Assembly: GCF_030814415.1 (NCBI RefSeq)
Contig: NZ_JAUSVB010000002.1
Location: forward strand, 992,001-1,056,000
Origin: Cellulomonas humilata
GTDB lineage: Bacteria; Actinomycetota; Actinomycetes; Actinomycetales; Cellulomonadaceae
Direction: 5' to 3'
DNA length: 64,000 bases
The position numbers were made by a program, and so were the translations under genes. This document shows positions 54,139 through 61,926 of the stretch, in pieces. The notes under the pieces are model-generated. The model was not told the origin of the DNA. It ran no database searches and was given only the letters and a program-made list of their open reading frames with translations. Position 1 is the stretch's first letter. The number at the start of each line of letters is the position of its first letter.

Positions 54139-55703
54139 GCGCCGTGACGGTGGACGCCGGCCCGGTCGTGGTGCCGCGGGTGGAGCTGCGGCTGGGCGGT
54201 TCGGTCCTGGCGGACGACACGGCGCGGCTCCTGCAGACGGTCCGGGTGCGCCGCGAGGTCAGCTCCCCGGCGGCGTGCAGCCTCGAGTTCGTCGGGACGC
54301 GGGACGGCGAGCTCGACAGCGTCCTGGACGGCGTCGAGGTGGGCGCGGAGGTGGTGCTGTCGCTCGACGCGTGGCCGGACACGCTCTTCCACGGCGAGGT
54401 GGTGACCCTCGAGCACTGCTACCGGTCGGACGGGTCGGCCACCCTGGTCGTCCGCGCCCAGGACCGGGCGCACCGGTGGCGGCAGGACTCCCAGCTGCGC
54501 GTGTTCGTCGACGTGACCGTCGCCGGACTCGTCGAAGAGGTCGCGGGCGAGATCGACCTCGGCGTCGACGCGGCGGACGACGGTCCCCGCTGGCCGCAGG
54601 TGGTGCAGGACGGACGCTCCACGCTCGACCTGGTGACCGACCTGTGCGCGCGGGCCGGGCTGTGGTGGCAGGTCGATCCCGACGGCGACGAGGTCCGGAT
54701 CTTCGCGGCCGGGGAAGGCGCACCCGACGCCGGCCCCGCCGTCGAGCTGACCAGGGGTGAGAACCTCCTCGAGGCGGAGGTCACGCTGAGCGCGATCGGC
54801 GTGCACGACAGCTGGCGGGTGACCGGCTGGGACCCGGTCACCGGGGAGGTCGCCGACGAGACGAACCAGACCTCCGAGGTCGACCTCGACGCCGTCGGGT
54901 CCGTCGCGTCGTCCGGGGGCGTGCGCGGGGGGACGTCCACGGCCGGGGCGGACCACGTGGCCGCGCACGCCGGCGCCCTGACCGCGCAGGACGCCGGGCG
55001 GTCGCGCAGCCTCCGCGCCGTCGTCCGGGGTGACGTCCACCTGATACCCGGCGTCACCGTGACCGTCGACGGCGTCGCCGCGCAGGCCGCCGGGGACTAC
55101 GTCGTGCTGACGGCGGACCACGTCATCGAGACCGTCGGCGGGTACACGTGCACGGTGTCCACGGCACCGCCCCCGCACCTGCGCCTCGGCGCAGGCCGCC
55201 CGGACACGGTCGGTCGGTCGTGGACGACGCCGGCCGAGGTGCTCCGCGTCGACGACCCCGACGAGCGCGGACGCGTCCGGGTCGCGCTGAGCGCCTACGA
55301 CGGGTTGGAGTCCGACTGGCTCCCCGTCCTGTCTCTCGGCGCCGGGGAGAGCAAGGGCCTCACCGTGCAGCCCGACGTCGGCGACCACGTGCTGGTCGCG
55401 CACGACGTCGCCGACCCGGGTCGCGGCGTCGTGCTGGGCGGCGTGCGGTCGAGCGCAGGCTCCGAACCTGCCGCGGGCGTGTCGGACGGGTCCGTCGGGG
55501 CCTACGCGCTCCAGCTGCCTGGAGGGCAGGTCGTGCGGCTGAGCGGCGCCACCGACCTCGTCCGGCTCGGGAACGCCGCCGGGAGCCAGCTCGACCTCGA
55601 CGAGAACGGCGTCCACCTGACCTCCGTCGGCAACCTCGTCCTCGAGGCGCCCGGCAAGACCATCACCCTGCGCGCCAACCGGATCAACCTGGAGCGAGGC
55701 TGA
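54135..55703 (+). CDS. VgrG/Pvc8-like spike protein
   Basis: The 522-residue protein has the gp27-like N-terminal domains (RRVELRLGGSVLADDTARLL, SPAACSLEFVG, and the barrel from LFHGEVVTLEHCYRSDGSA). It continues with the OB-fold (TPAEVLRVDDPDERGRVRVA) and the gp5-type beta-helix (VHLTSVGNLVLEAPGKTITL). It ends soon after the helix, without a toxin extension. It forms the trimeric spike under the tube. Overlap with the preceding gene is ATGA; the PAAR tip gene follows after one base. Confidence 0.93.
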   Translation: MSAVTVDAGPVVVPRVELRLGGSVLADDTARLLQTVRVRREVSSPAACSLEFVGTRDGELDSVLDGVEVGAEVVLSLDAWPDTLFHGEVVTLEHCYRSDGSATLVVRAQDRAHRWRQDSQLRVFVDVTVAGLVEEVAGEIDLGVDAADDGPRWPQVVQDGRSTLDLVTDLCARAGLWWQVDPDGDEVRIFAAGEGAPDAGPAVELTRGENLLEAEVTLSAIGVHDSWRVTGWDPVTGEVADETNQTSEVDLDAVGSVASSGGVRGGTSTAGADHVAAHAGALTAQDAGRSRSLRAVVRGDVHLIPGVTVTVDGVAAQAAGDYVVLTADHVIETVGGYTCTVSTAPPPHLRLGAGRPDTVGRSWTTPAEVLRVDDPDERGRVRVALSAYDGLESDWLPVLSLGAGESKGLTVQPDVGDHVLVAHDVADPGRGVVLGGVRSSAGSEPAAGVSDGSVGAYALQLPGGQVVRLSGATDLVRLGNAAGSQLDLDENGVHLTSVGNLVLEAPGKTITLRANRINLERG

Positions 55704-55704
55704 C

Positions 55705-56058
55705 ATGGCATCTCTGCGTCCCTGGCTCGTGCCGAGAGCCGACGTGCGCTGCGACCATCCCGGCGGCAAGGTCTCGATGTCGTCCTCGCAGCATCTCGTC
55801 TACGTCGAGGGGCAGCGGGTCGTCGTCGGGGAGGACCCGGTGGGCCGCTCGATCGGCGGGTGCACCAACATCAGCGCCACGACCAAGCCGTGCACGTCCA
55901 CCCTGCGGATCACGCAGGGCAAGTCGCTGTTCGTGTTCGTCGACGGCAAGCCCGTCATCCGGGCCGACCTCGTCGGCCTGACCGACGGCACACCGGCGAT
56001 GGGGGTCAACTACAAGGTCGCGGACCCGGGTCAGACGCTCGTTGCGGAGGGCCCGTGA
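55705..56058 (+). CDS. PAAR-like spike-tip protein
   Basis: The 117-residue protein has PRADVRCDHPGGKVSM and VGRSIGGCTNISATTKPCTS with RITQGKSLFVFVDGKPVIR. The spaced Cys and His residues fit the metal-binding tip of PAAR/DUF4280-like proteins. It would sharpen the VgrG spike. The gene is placed between the VgrG-like and gp25 genes with a GTGA overlap downstream, as in other eCIS operons. It has no C-terminal toxin domain. Confidence 0.85.
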   Translation: MASLRPWLVPRADVRCDHPGGKVSMSSSQHLVYVEGQRVVVGEDPVGRSIGGCTNISATTKPCTSTLRITQGKSLFVFVDGKPVIRADLVGLTDGTPAMGVNYKVADPGQTLVAEGP

Positions 56059-56519
56059 GCACCCCGGCGGTGGGCCTCGGCCGTGCCGGCGGTCAGGCGG
56101 GACGCAGCCGGTGGACGGGATGGCGCTTCGGGCATCCCGACGTCGACAGTGAGCGGCCCGGCCTCACGGTCGACGCGACCGGTCGCCTCGACCGGGTGCA
56201 CGACGCCGACGCGATCCGGCAGTCGCTCCTCCTCCTGCTCTCCACCCGACCCGGAGAGCGCGTGATGCGCCCGGACTACGGGTGCGCGCTGGCCACGCTC
56301 ATCTTCTCCTCCAACGACGACACGACCGCCGGGCTGGCCATCCACTACGTGCGCCGCGCGGTCGAGCGGTTCGAGCCGCGCGCCGTCGTGATCTCGGTGG
56401 ACGCGGGACCGGCACCGCAGCGGCCGGACGTGCTGGACGTCGTGCTCGAGTACCGTCCGCGGGCCGGCGGGCCGACGGACACCATCGAGGTCTCCGTCCC
56501 GCTCTCCGAGGGGGCCTGA
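56055..56519 (+). CDS. Baseplate wedge protein (GPW/gp25-like)
   Basis: The 154-residue protein carries the gp25 family signature SLLLLLSTRPGERVMRPDYG with CALATLIF, followed by IHYVRRAVERFEPRAVVISV and the usual beta-strand end. gp25-like proteins start sheath assembly at the baseplate. The GTG at 56055 overlaps the PAAR stop codon. The 45-residue Arg/Gly-rich N-terminal part is longer than usual. Confidence 0.92.
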   Translation: MSTPAVGLGRAGGQAGRSRWTGWRFGHPDVDSERPGLTVDATGRLDRVHDADAIRQSLLLLLSTRPGERVMRPDYGCALATLIFSSNDDTTAGLAIHYVRRAVERFEPRAVVISVDAGPAPQRPDVLDVVLEYRPRAGGPTDTIEVSVPLSEGA

Positions 56520-56520
56520 C

Positions 56521-59088
56521 ATGTCGCTGCCGGTGCCGAACCTCGACGACCGGGACTTCGCCGCCCTGCTCGCCGAGGCGCGCGCAGTGATCCGGGCGCG
56601 CAGCCCCGAGTGGACCGACCTGTCGCCGGGGGACCCCGGAGCGACCCTGCTGGAGGCGTTCGCGTACCTCACCGACACGCTCGTCTACCGGGTCAACCGC
56701 GCGCCGGAGAAGGCCTACGTACAGTTCCTCAACCTCATCGGCGTGCGTCTGGAACCTCCGGCGTCGGCCTCCGTGGTGCTGACGTTCTCGTCCGCGACGC
56801 CGGTGACCACCGAGACGACGATCCCGCGCGGCACCCGCGTCACCGCCCCGCGCGGTGGGTCCGGCGGGCCGGTGTTCGTGACCGCCGACGACGCCGTCCT
56901 GCGCCCCGGGGAGCGTGAGGTCGACGTCCTGGCCAACCACGGCGAGGCGGTCGCGGGGGAGCTGGTCGGTCACGGGACCGGTGCGCCGGGCCAGGTGGTG
57001 CGGGTGGCGCGGCCCCCGATCACGTTGCCCACCGGTGACGACTTCGACCTCGTGGTGGCGGTCGAGGCCACGGCGGAGGAGATCGACGCGCGCACACCCG
57101 CACGCCGGGTCGGGGCACTGACGTTCCGCGTCTGGACCGAGGTCAACCACTTCGGTTCCGTCCGCGGCGAGGACGAGGACGACCACGTGTACGTCGTCGA
57201 CCGGTCGTCGGGGACGGTGACGTTCGCGCCGGCGGCCCGGATCGCGGTGCCGGCCGGTGGGCTCACCGACGCCCCGGAGACACTGGCGGCCGTCCCGACG
57301 GCCGGCCGGGAGATCCGGGTCTGGTACCGGGTCGGTGGCGGTGCGTCGGGGAACGCGGCCGCGGGGACCCTCACGACGCTCAAGGACCCGGTCGGCGGCG
57401 TGCAGGTCACCAACCGCGAGGCGGCGACCGGCGGACGCGACGGCGAGACGCTCGCGAACGCCATGGTCCGCGGTCCGCAGGTGATGCACGCCCTGGACCG
57501 CGTCGTCACCGCTCGCGACTACGAGCAGGTCGCCGTCGCCTCGAGCGGTGGGGTCTCCCGCGCCAAGGCCGTCACCCGCGCGGAGCTGTGGCTCGGTGCG
57601 ACGCCCGGCGAGGTGGAGGTGCTCCTGGTCCCGCAGCTGGACCCCGGCGAGGTCACGAGCGCCGGCCCGGACGACTTCCGGGCGCTCATGACCGACCAGC
57701 CCGTGGAACGCGTCCGTGCCGCGCTCGTGGAACGTCAGCCCATGGGGACGCAGGTGCGGGTGGGCTGGGCCGGTCTCAAGCCGGTGCGGGTCACCGCCAA
57801 CGTCGTCGTGCACCGTACCGAGGACCGTGTCGCGGTCGCAGCGCGGCTGTCGGACCGGCTGCGGCGGGCGCTCTCGCCCGTCCCCGTCGACGATGGCCAT
57901 CGCGGCTGGCCGTTCGGGGAAGAGCTGCGGGTGGCCACCATGTACGAGGTCCTGCAGTCCGAGCGCGGCGTCCGGTACGTCAGCGACGTGCGGCTCGTCG
58001 TCGAGGAGATCCCCGGCGACGTCTCGGCGATCGTCCGGGACGCGCACCAACCGGCGACGTGGTTCTGCGCGAGCGGTGAGCAGGTGTACCGGTCGGTCAA
58101 CAACGGCGAGGGGTGGGAGCCGGTCGCCGCCTTCCCGGGGGAGCGGGTCGAGCGGCTCTCCGTGCTCCCCGGCCGTCCCGGGCTCGTGGTCGCGACCACC
58201 CGCGTGGGCGACACCGAAGCCAGCGTCGTCCACGCGTCGCTGGAGAACGGCGACCGGTGGTCCCTGTTCGGCGCGTTCGAGTTCCACGTCGAGGGTGTCG
58301 CGCTCGGCATGGTCGAGGAGGTGCCGTACGCGTTCCTGGCGACGGACGAGGGCCTGTACCGCCAAGGACTGCGCCCCGGGGCGCCGTCGGAACGGATCCT
58401 CGTGGTCGCGACCGACCCGTCGCAGGCGTGCTACGGCGTCGCGTGCGTCCCCAGCACCGACGGCGGCGCACTTCGGGTCGCCGTCGCGCTGCAGGAGTTC
58501 GGTGGCGTCCGAATCTCCTTCCTGGGCGGGCAGCCCGGCACGTTCATACCCACCGGGCTGACCGGCGTCGACGTCCGTCTCCTGCGTGGGCTGATGACGG
58601 ACAACCGCACCTTCGTGTACGCCGGTGCGTACGCGACCGGCGACGACGAGGGAGCCGGCGTCCACCGCCTCGAGCTGCGCGGCACGGAGCCGGACTCGCA
58701 GGGCTGGGTCCAGGTCGGCACCGGATGGCAGGGGGGCGCGTGCCTGGACATCGCTCTCATGGGGGAGACGGTCGTCGCCGCCACGGCCCGCAAGGGCGTC
58801 ACGGTGAGCCGGCCGGGTCCCGACGCCGTGTGGCGCGCCCCGGCCATCGACTCCGGTCTCCCGCCGCGAGAGGGCGGTGGTTTCGAGCCCGTGGCGACCG
58901 TCGCCGTGGACGCTGCCCCGATCGCCATGGCCGGGGGCCGGGCCGGACTCTTCCGCAGCACCGACGGGAGCACCTGGCACCTCGCGTCGAGCCCCGTGTA
59001 CTCCGAGCGGGTCACCCTCCCACCGACCTGGCTGTTCGTGGGTGGCGCGCACGACCTCGATGTCACCTACGACGCCCCCCAGCGGTGA
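56521..59088 (+). CDS. Baseplate J-like wedge protein fused to a C-terminal propeller-like domain
   Basis: The 855-residue protein has a baseplate-J/gp6 region over the first 500 residues (SPEWTDLSPGDPGATLLEAF, AYLTDTLVYRVNRAPEKAYV, HALDRVVTARDYEQVAVASS, VNRAPEKAYVQFLNLIGVRL). From about 510 the sequence turns to repeated strands of sialidase/WD-like type (QVYRSVNNGEGWEPVAAFPG, GLYRQGLRPGAPSE, GLFRSTDGSTWHLASSPVY), with the Asp-box type S-x-D-G-x-T-W visible at the end. J-like wedges of PVC are of similar size but generally lack a propeller. Such a domain could bind carbohydrate or a partner at the rim. It is one base after the gp25 gene. Confidence 0.87.
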   Translation: MSLPVPNLDDRDFAALLAEARAVIRARSPEWTDLSPGDPGATLLEAFAYLTDTLVYRVNRAPEKAYVQFLNLIGVRLEPPASASVVLTFSSATPVTTETTIPRGTRVTAPRGGSGGPVFVTADDAVLRPGEREVDVLANHGEAVAGELVGHGTGAPGQVVRVARPPITLPTGDDFDLVVAVEATAEEIDARTPARRVGALTFRVWTEVNHFGSVRGEDEDDHVYVVDRSSGTVTFAPAARIAVPAGGLTDAPETLAAVPTAGREIRVWYRVGGGASGNAAAGTLTTLKDPVGGVQVTNREAATGGRDGETLANAMVRGPQVMHALDRVVTARDYEQVAVASSGGVSRAKAVTRAELWLGATPGEVEVLLVPQLDPGEVTSAGPDDFRALMTDQPVERVRAALVERQPMGTQVRVGWAGLKPVRVTANVVVHRTEDRVAVAARLSDRLRRALSPVPVDDGHRGWPFGEELRVATMYEVLQSERGVRYVSDVRLVVEEIPGDVSAIVRDAHQPATWFCASGEQVYRSVNNGEGWEPVAAFPGERVERLSVLPGRPGLVVATTRVGDTEASVVHASLENGDRWSLFGAFEFHVEGVALGMVEEVPYAFLATDEGLYRQGLRPGAPSERILVVATDPSQACYGVACVPSTDGGALRVAVALQEFGGVRISFLGGQPGTFIPTGLTGVDVRLLRGLMTDNRTFVYAGAYATGDDEGAGVHRLELRGTEPDSQGWVQVGTGWQGGACLDIALMGETVVAATARKGVTVSRPGPDAVWRAPAIDSGLPPREGGGFEPVATVAVDAAPIAMAGGRAGLFRSTDGSTWHLASSPVYSERVTLPPTWLFVGGAHDLDVTYDAPQR

Positions 59089-59094
59089 GGCCCC

Positions 59095-59634
59095 GTGGAC
59101 GCCGACCGCATCGCCCTGCTGCTTCCCGAGGTGTACCGGCGAGCCCTGGCCACCAGCTCCCCGCTGCAGGGGCTCCTCCACGTCATGGACGCCCAGCACG
59201 CACCGGTCGAGGCCGTGCTGGACCGGTTCCCCGACGTGTTCGACCCCTACCTCACACCGGACAGGTTCGTGGCGTACCTGGCGCGCTGGGTCGACCTCGT
59301 GCGATGGCTCGACAGCGAGGACAGCGAGCTCGACACGGGCCAGGGTCGCCTGCGCGTCCTCGTCGCCGTGTCGGCAGAGCTCGCCCGGCGCCGGGGAACG
59401 GCGCTCGGCCTGCGCACCGCCCTCACCCTCGCGCTGGGCGTTCCCGGCGTCGAGGTGGACGACCAGGTGCTCGACGAGGACGACCTACCGATGCCGTTCC
59501 GGGTCCGAGTGACCCTCCCGGCGCAGGCTGCGGTCCACCGGGAGCTCGTCGAACGGATCGTGCACGAGGAGAAGCCCGCGCACGTGGTGGCCGAGATCGT
59601 GTACCGCGACAAGGCGCCGGAGGGTGACGGGTGA
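59095..59634 (+). CDS. Tail protein I-like baseplate protein
   Basis: The 179-residue protein matches the P2 gpI/Pvc12-region type: LLPEVYRRALATSSPLQGLL, MDAQHAPVEAVLDRFPDVFD, YLARWVDLVRWLDSE and RRRGTALGLRTALTLALGVP. It lies at the inner baseplate next to the J wedge. GTG 59095 starts 6 bases after the J stop. It is shorter than Pvc12, so only the core domain is present. GTGA overlap with the following membrane protein gene shows that the operon continues. Confidence 0.85.
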   Translation: MDADRIALLLPEVYRRALATSSPLQGLLHVMDAQHAPVEAVLDRFPDVFDPYLTPDRFVAYLARWVDLVRWLDSEDSELDTGQGRLRVLVAVSAELARRRGTALGLRTALTLALGVPGVEVDDQVLDEDDLPMPFRVRVTLPAQAAVHRELVERIVHEEKPAHVVAEIVYRDKAPEGDG

Positions 59635-60107
59635 GCATCAAGACCGCGGTCCTGGTGCTGCTCGCGATCGTCGTCGTGGTGGTGCTGCTCATCTTCTTCG
59701 GCGCGGTCCGGCCCTCCGCCGGCCCTCCGGACTCCGGCCGCGGCGGGGTGAAGTCGGGCCTGGGGTGGCTGCGGTCGCAGGACGCCGTGACGTTCGAGGA
59801 GCTGGCGAGCACGCGGCCGGGGTGCGAGGACCTCGAGACGCGCACCTTCGCCGTCGCGTCCGGCTCGACGTGCCGGATCGCGCTGCCGGACAACAGCTCG
59901 TTCACCCTGTGCGCCAGCGAGAACGGCGAGGGTGCGCTCGCGACGGTGGAAGGGGCCGAGTTCCCGGCCGGCACGCTGGAGAGCGACGACCTCACGTGTG
60001 CGGACCCGGCCGAGCTCAACGTGTACGACAAGGACACCGTCCTGTCCCTGACCTGCGCACCGTTCGGGGCGCTGTGCCGGTTCACCGTGGGGGAGCCGAG
60101 CGGCTGA
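59631..60107 (+). CDS. Single-pass membrane protein at the end of the injection-system operon
   Basis: The 158-residue protein has one N-terminal membrane helix (about 5-25, LVLLAIVVVVVLLIFFGAV), then an external domain with several Cys pairs (RPGCEDLE, STCRIAL, TLCASEN, LTCADPA, LTCAPFGALCRF). It is coupled to tail protein I (GTGA). CIS of Streptomyces includes a membrane protein (CisA) that lets cytoplasmic particles reach the membrane; this gene could have a comparable anchoring role, but no homology is claimed. The many Cys residues suggest disulphides outside. Confidence 0.62.
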   Translation: MSIKTAVLVLLAIVVVVVLLIFFGAVRPSAGPPDSGRGGVKSGLGWLRSQDAVTFEELASTRPGCEDLETRTFAVASGSTCRIALPDNSSFTLCASENGEGALATVEGAEFPAGTLESDDLTCADPAELNVYDKDTVLSLTCAPFGALCRFTVGEPSG

Positions 60108-60110
60108 CGC

Positions 60111-60920
60111 TCACGCCTCGCGCTCGTCCTGCCGCCCGCCGGCCTGGCGCAGGGCGAGGATCAGCTTGACGATCGAGATGATCCCACCGATGAGCACCGC
60201 GATCCCCCAGATCGCCGCCACCAGCGCGGCCACGATCGCCGCGATCGCGTCGGTGATGCTCACCAGGATCACGGGCACGACGGAGTGCAGGACGAGGGTG
60301 ATCACGGTGAGCAGGAGCGCCGTGAGGATCAGGAGCACCAGTCCCTTGCTCAGCAGGAACCTCTGTTGCGCGACCACCAGCAGCACCGCTCCGGCGATCT
60401 GCAGGAAGAGGATCAGGGCCAGCAGCGCCAGGCTGGTGCCGGTGTCGAAGAACCCGAAGACGGCGAGGTACGCCAGCGTGCCGAACGGTGGGGACAGCAG
60501 CAGCCCCACCATCAGCAGCAGCGCGACGAAGGCGACGATCGCGAGGATGATCCCCAGGATCAGAGCGGCCAGCCCGGCCAGCACGCTGACGATGCCCTGC
60601 ACCATGCCGGTCACCTTGTTGCCGACGACGAGGGGGAGCGTCGCGAGCGCGACGGTGACGAGCAGCAGCCCGCTGATCAGCGCGAGAGCGGGGATCCCCA
60701 GTCCGGGAGGGTCCGACGGGGCGTCGGCGAACTGACTGACCTCGAGCTCCTCCACGTCGTCCTCGTCGACCCCGTCGGGCGCGGGCTGCGCCCGGAGCTG
60801 CTCCAGTCGCTCCCCGAGCGGCGGTGCGTCCGTGACGAGCGAGGAGCCCACGCACACCAGCAGGCTCAGCGTGACCGCAAGCAGCGACAGCCACAGCGCC
60901 CACGGGCGCAGCTCGTTCAC
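60111..60920 (-). CDS. Polytopic membrane protein
   Basis: The 269-residue protein has a first helix (about 8-26), an acidic extracytosolic loop (DGVDEDDVEELEVSQF) and then six or seven strongly hydrophobic helices. The C-terminus ends in a basic tail (RQAGGRQDEREA). No transporter motif is visible. It is convergent with the injection-system operon, 3 bases apart, and lies 10 bases after a 43-residue gene on the same strand. Function unknown. Confidence 0.62.
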   Translation of the reverse strand: MNELRPWALWLSLLAVTLSLLVCVGSSLVTDAPPLGERLEQLRAQPAPDGVDEDDVEELEVSQFADAPSDPPGLGIPALALISGLLLVTVALATLPLVVGNKVTGMVQGIVSVLAGLAALILGIILAIVAFVALLLMVGLLLSPPFGTLAYLAVFGFFDTGTSLALLALILFLQIAGAVLLVVAQQRFLLSKGLVLLILTALLLTVITLVLHSVVPVILVSITDAIAAIVAALVAAIWGIAVLIGGIISIVKLILALRQAGGRQDEREA

Positions 60921-60930
60921 GACGCCGCGT

Positions 60931-61062
60931 TCACGACTCGAGCTGGAACGGCGCGTCCGCGAAGCAGATGCGCTCGTCCGTCCCCGCGGTGATCTGAACC
61001 TGCATGGGCGCGAACGGGTCCCGGGGATCCGGGATCGCCGGGTGCTCGGAGCCGTCGCCCAT
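60931..61062 (-). CDS. 43-residue small protein
   Basis: ATG 61062 is preceded by GGAGGGGGCCTG, an excellent ribosome site. The frame reads MGDGSEHPAIPDPRDPFAPM, then VQITAGTDERICFADAPFQL. It ends 10 bases before the membrane protein gene, so the two are likely one transcript. No homologue is known to me. The third positions are G/C-rich. Bases 61063-61380 upstream contain no gene that I can support. Confidence 0.5.
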   Translation of the reverse strand: MGDGSEHPAIPDPRDPFAPMQVQITAGTDERICFADAPFQLES

Positions 61063-61380
61063 CAGGCCCCCTCCAGTGCCCCCGGCCGCTGCGGTGTCCG
61101 CATCGACATCCGCTCCCGCAACGGTCCCGCTGCGCTCGGAACCTTGTCAACGCGTGGACGCAGATCGGCCACCGTGCGTCGGCGTCGGAAGCGAGTCCGC
61201 TACCTGCGCCGGCGCGGTCGTCCGCAACCCCGGACGGCCGCACTCGGCATCGAGTTCCGCGCGCCGGCGTCGGCGCCGGTCCACGTCATCGGTCGCGCAG
61301 TCGCTCAGCAGTGAGGACGGGGTGCACTCCCGCGAAGGTGATCCGCGTCCGTCAGGCCGAGGCGCGGTGTCGTGCCTGGA

Positions 61381-61539
61381 TCAATGCGTCGCCGCGGCCA
61401 GCAGACGACGCAGGAGCCGCTTGCGGGGCATCGGGCGTGTGCTCTGCGGACGCGTGGCGCACGCGAGGCGATGCTCGGCTTCGACGGCGAGCTCGCGCTC
61501 CCTGCTGTGGTAGTCGACGAGAAACAGCTCTGGATTCAT
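61381..61539 (-). CDS. 52-residue basic protein of unknown function
   Basis: The frame from ATG 61539 (GGTGGAG upstream) encodes MNPELFLVDYHSRERELAVE followed by a basic, Arg-rich end (RKRLLRRLLAAATH). Short proteins beginning MNPE with a helix of alternating charges are common in actinobacteria near regulatory genes. Function unknown; it looks like an amphipathic helix with a basic tail. Confidence 0.5.
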   Translation of the reverse strand: MNPELFLVDYHSRERELAVEAEHRLACATRPQSTRPMPRKRLLRRLLAAATH

Positions 61540-61652
61540 GTGGGGTCTCCACCTCTCCGGACTCTGAACGGCGCGGGGTCTCCGGCTGCTCAGCACTGTC
61601 GGCGCAGTGGCGGGTGCTGACCAGGGCCGTTGGTCCCGTCGATGCGTCGGTG

Positions 61653-61926
61653 TCACCCGTGTGGTCGCCTCGCCGTCCCCGCTCGCGGCGGGACGGACTC
61701 GAGCGTCTGTGCCGCGTTCGACTCCGTGCCGAGAGCGCGGATCCGCTCGACCTCCGCCCGCGAGTGCCGGACAGCGTCCGTGTCCGCACCCCGAGCGTCC
61801 GCGACGTCGAGCGTGAGGTCGAGGATCGCGTGCCGTGGGTGCTGGAGTGCGTTGCGGGCACGGCGGCTCGGCGCGGAGCGGCGAGCCGGGAACGCGATGG
61901 TGAGCAGCGTGATCCCGGGCCAGGTG
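61653..61926 (-). other. Possible coding remnant after the proline-repeat protein gene
   Basis: On the minus strand, directly after the stop codon at 61927, a frame without an ATG or GTG shows strong G/C at third positions. It reads for example LTIAFPARRSAPSRRARNAL and AILDLTLDVADARGADTDAV. It may be the end of a gene that lost its start or a frame-shifted extension of its neighbour. Homology is not evident. Confidence 0.3.

Noticed and set aside
55705..56058. A PAAR-fused toxin
   Set aside because: The protein is only 117 residues, all used by the tip fold.
47763..60107. A prophage or P2-like tail remnant
   Set aside because: No capsid, terminase, portal, integrase, lysis or replication genes; gene order and Pvc7/PAAR/Pvc16-like proteins fit an injection system.
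61070..61330. A 35-codon frame from a minus-strand GTG that ends in a TGATG overlap with the 43-residue gene
   Set aside because: Third positions are mixed, the sequence is low in information, and no ribosome site is seen.
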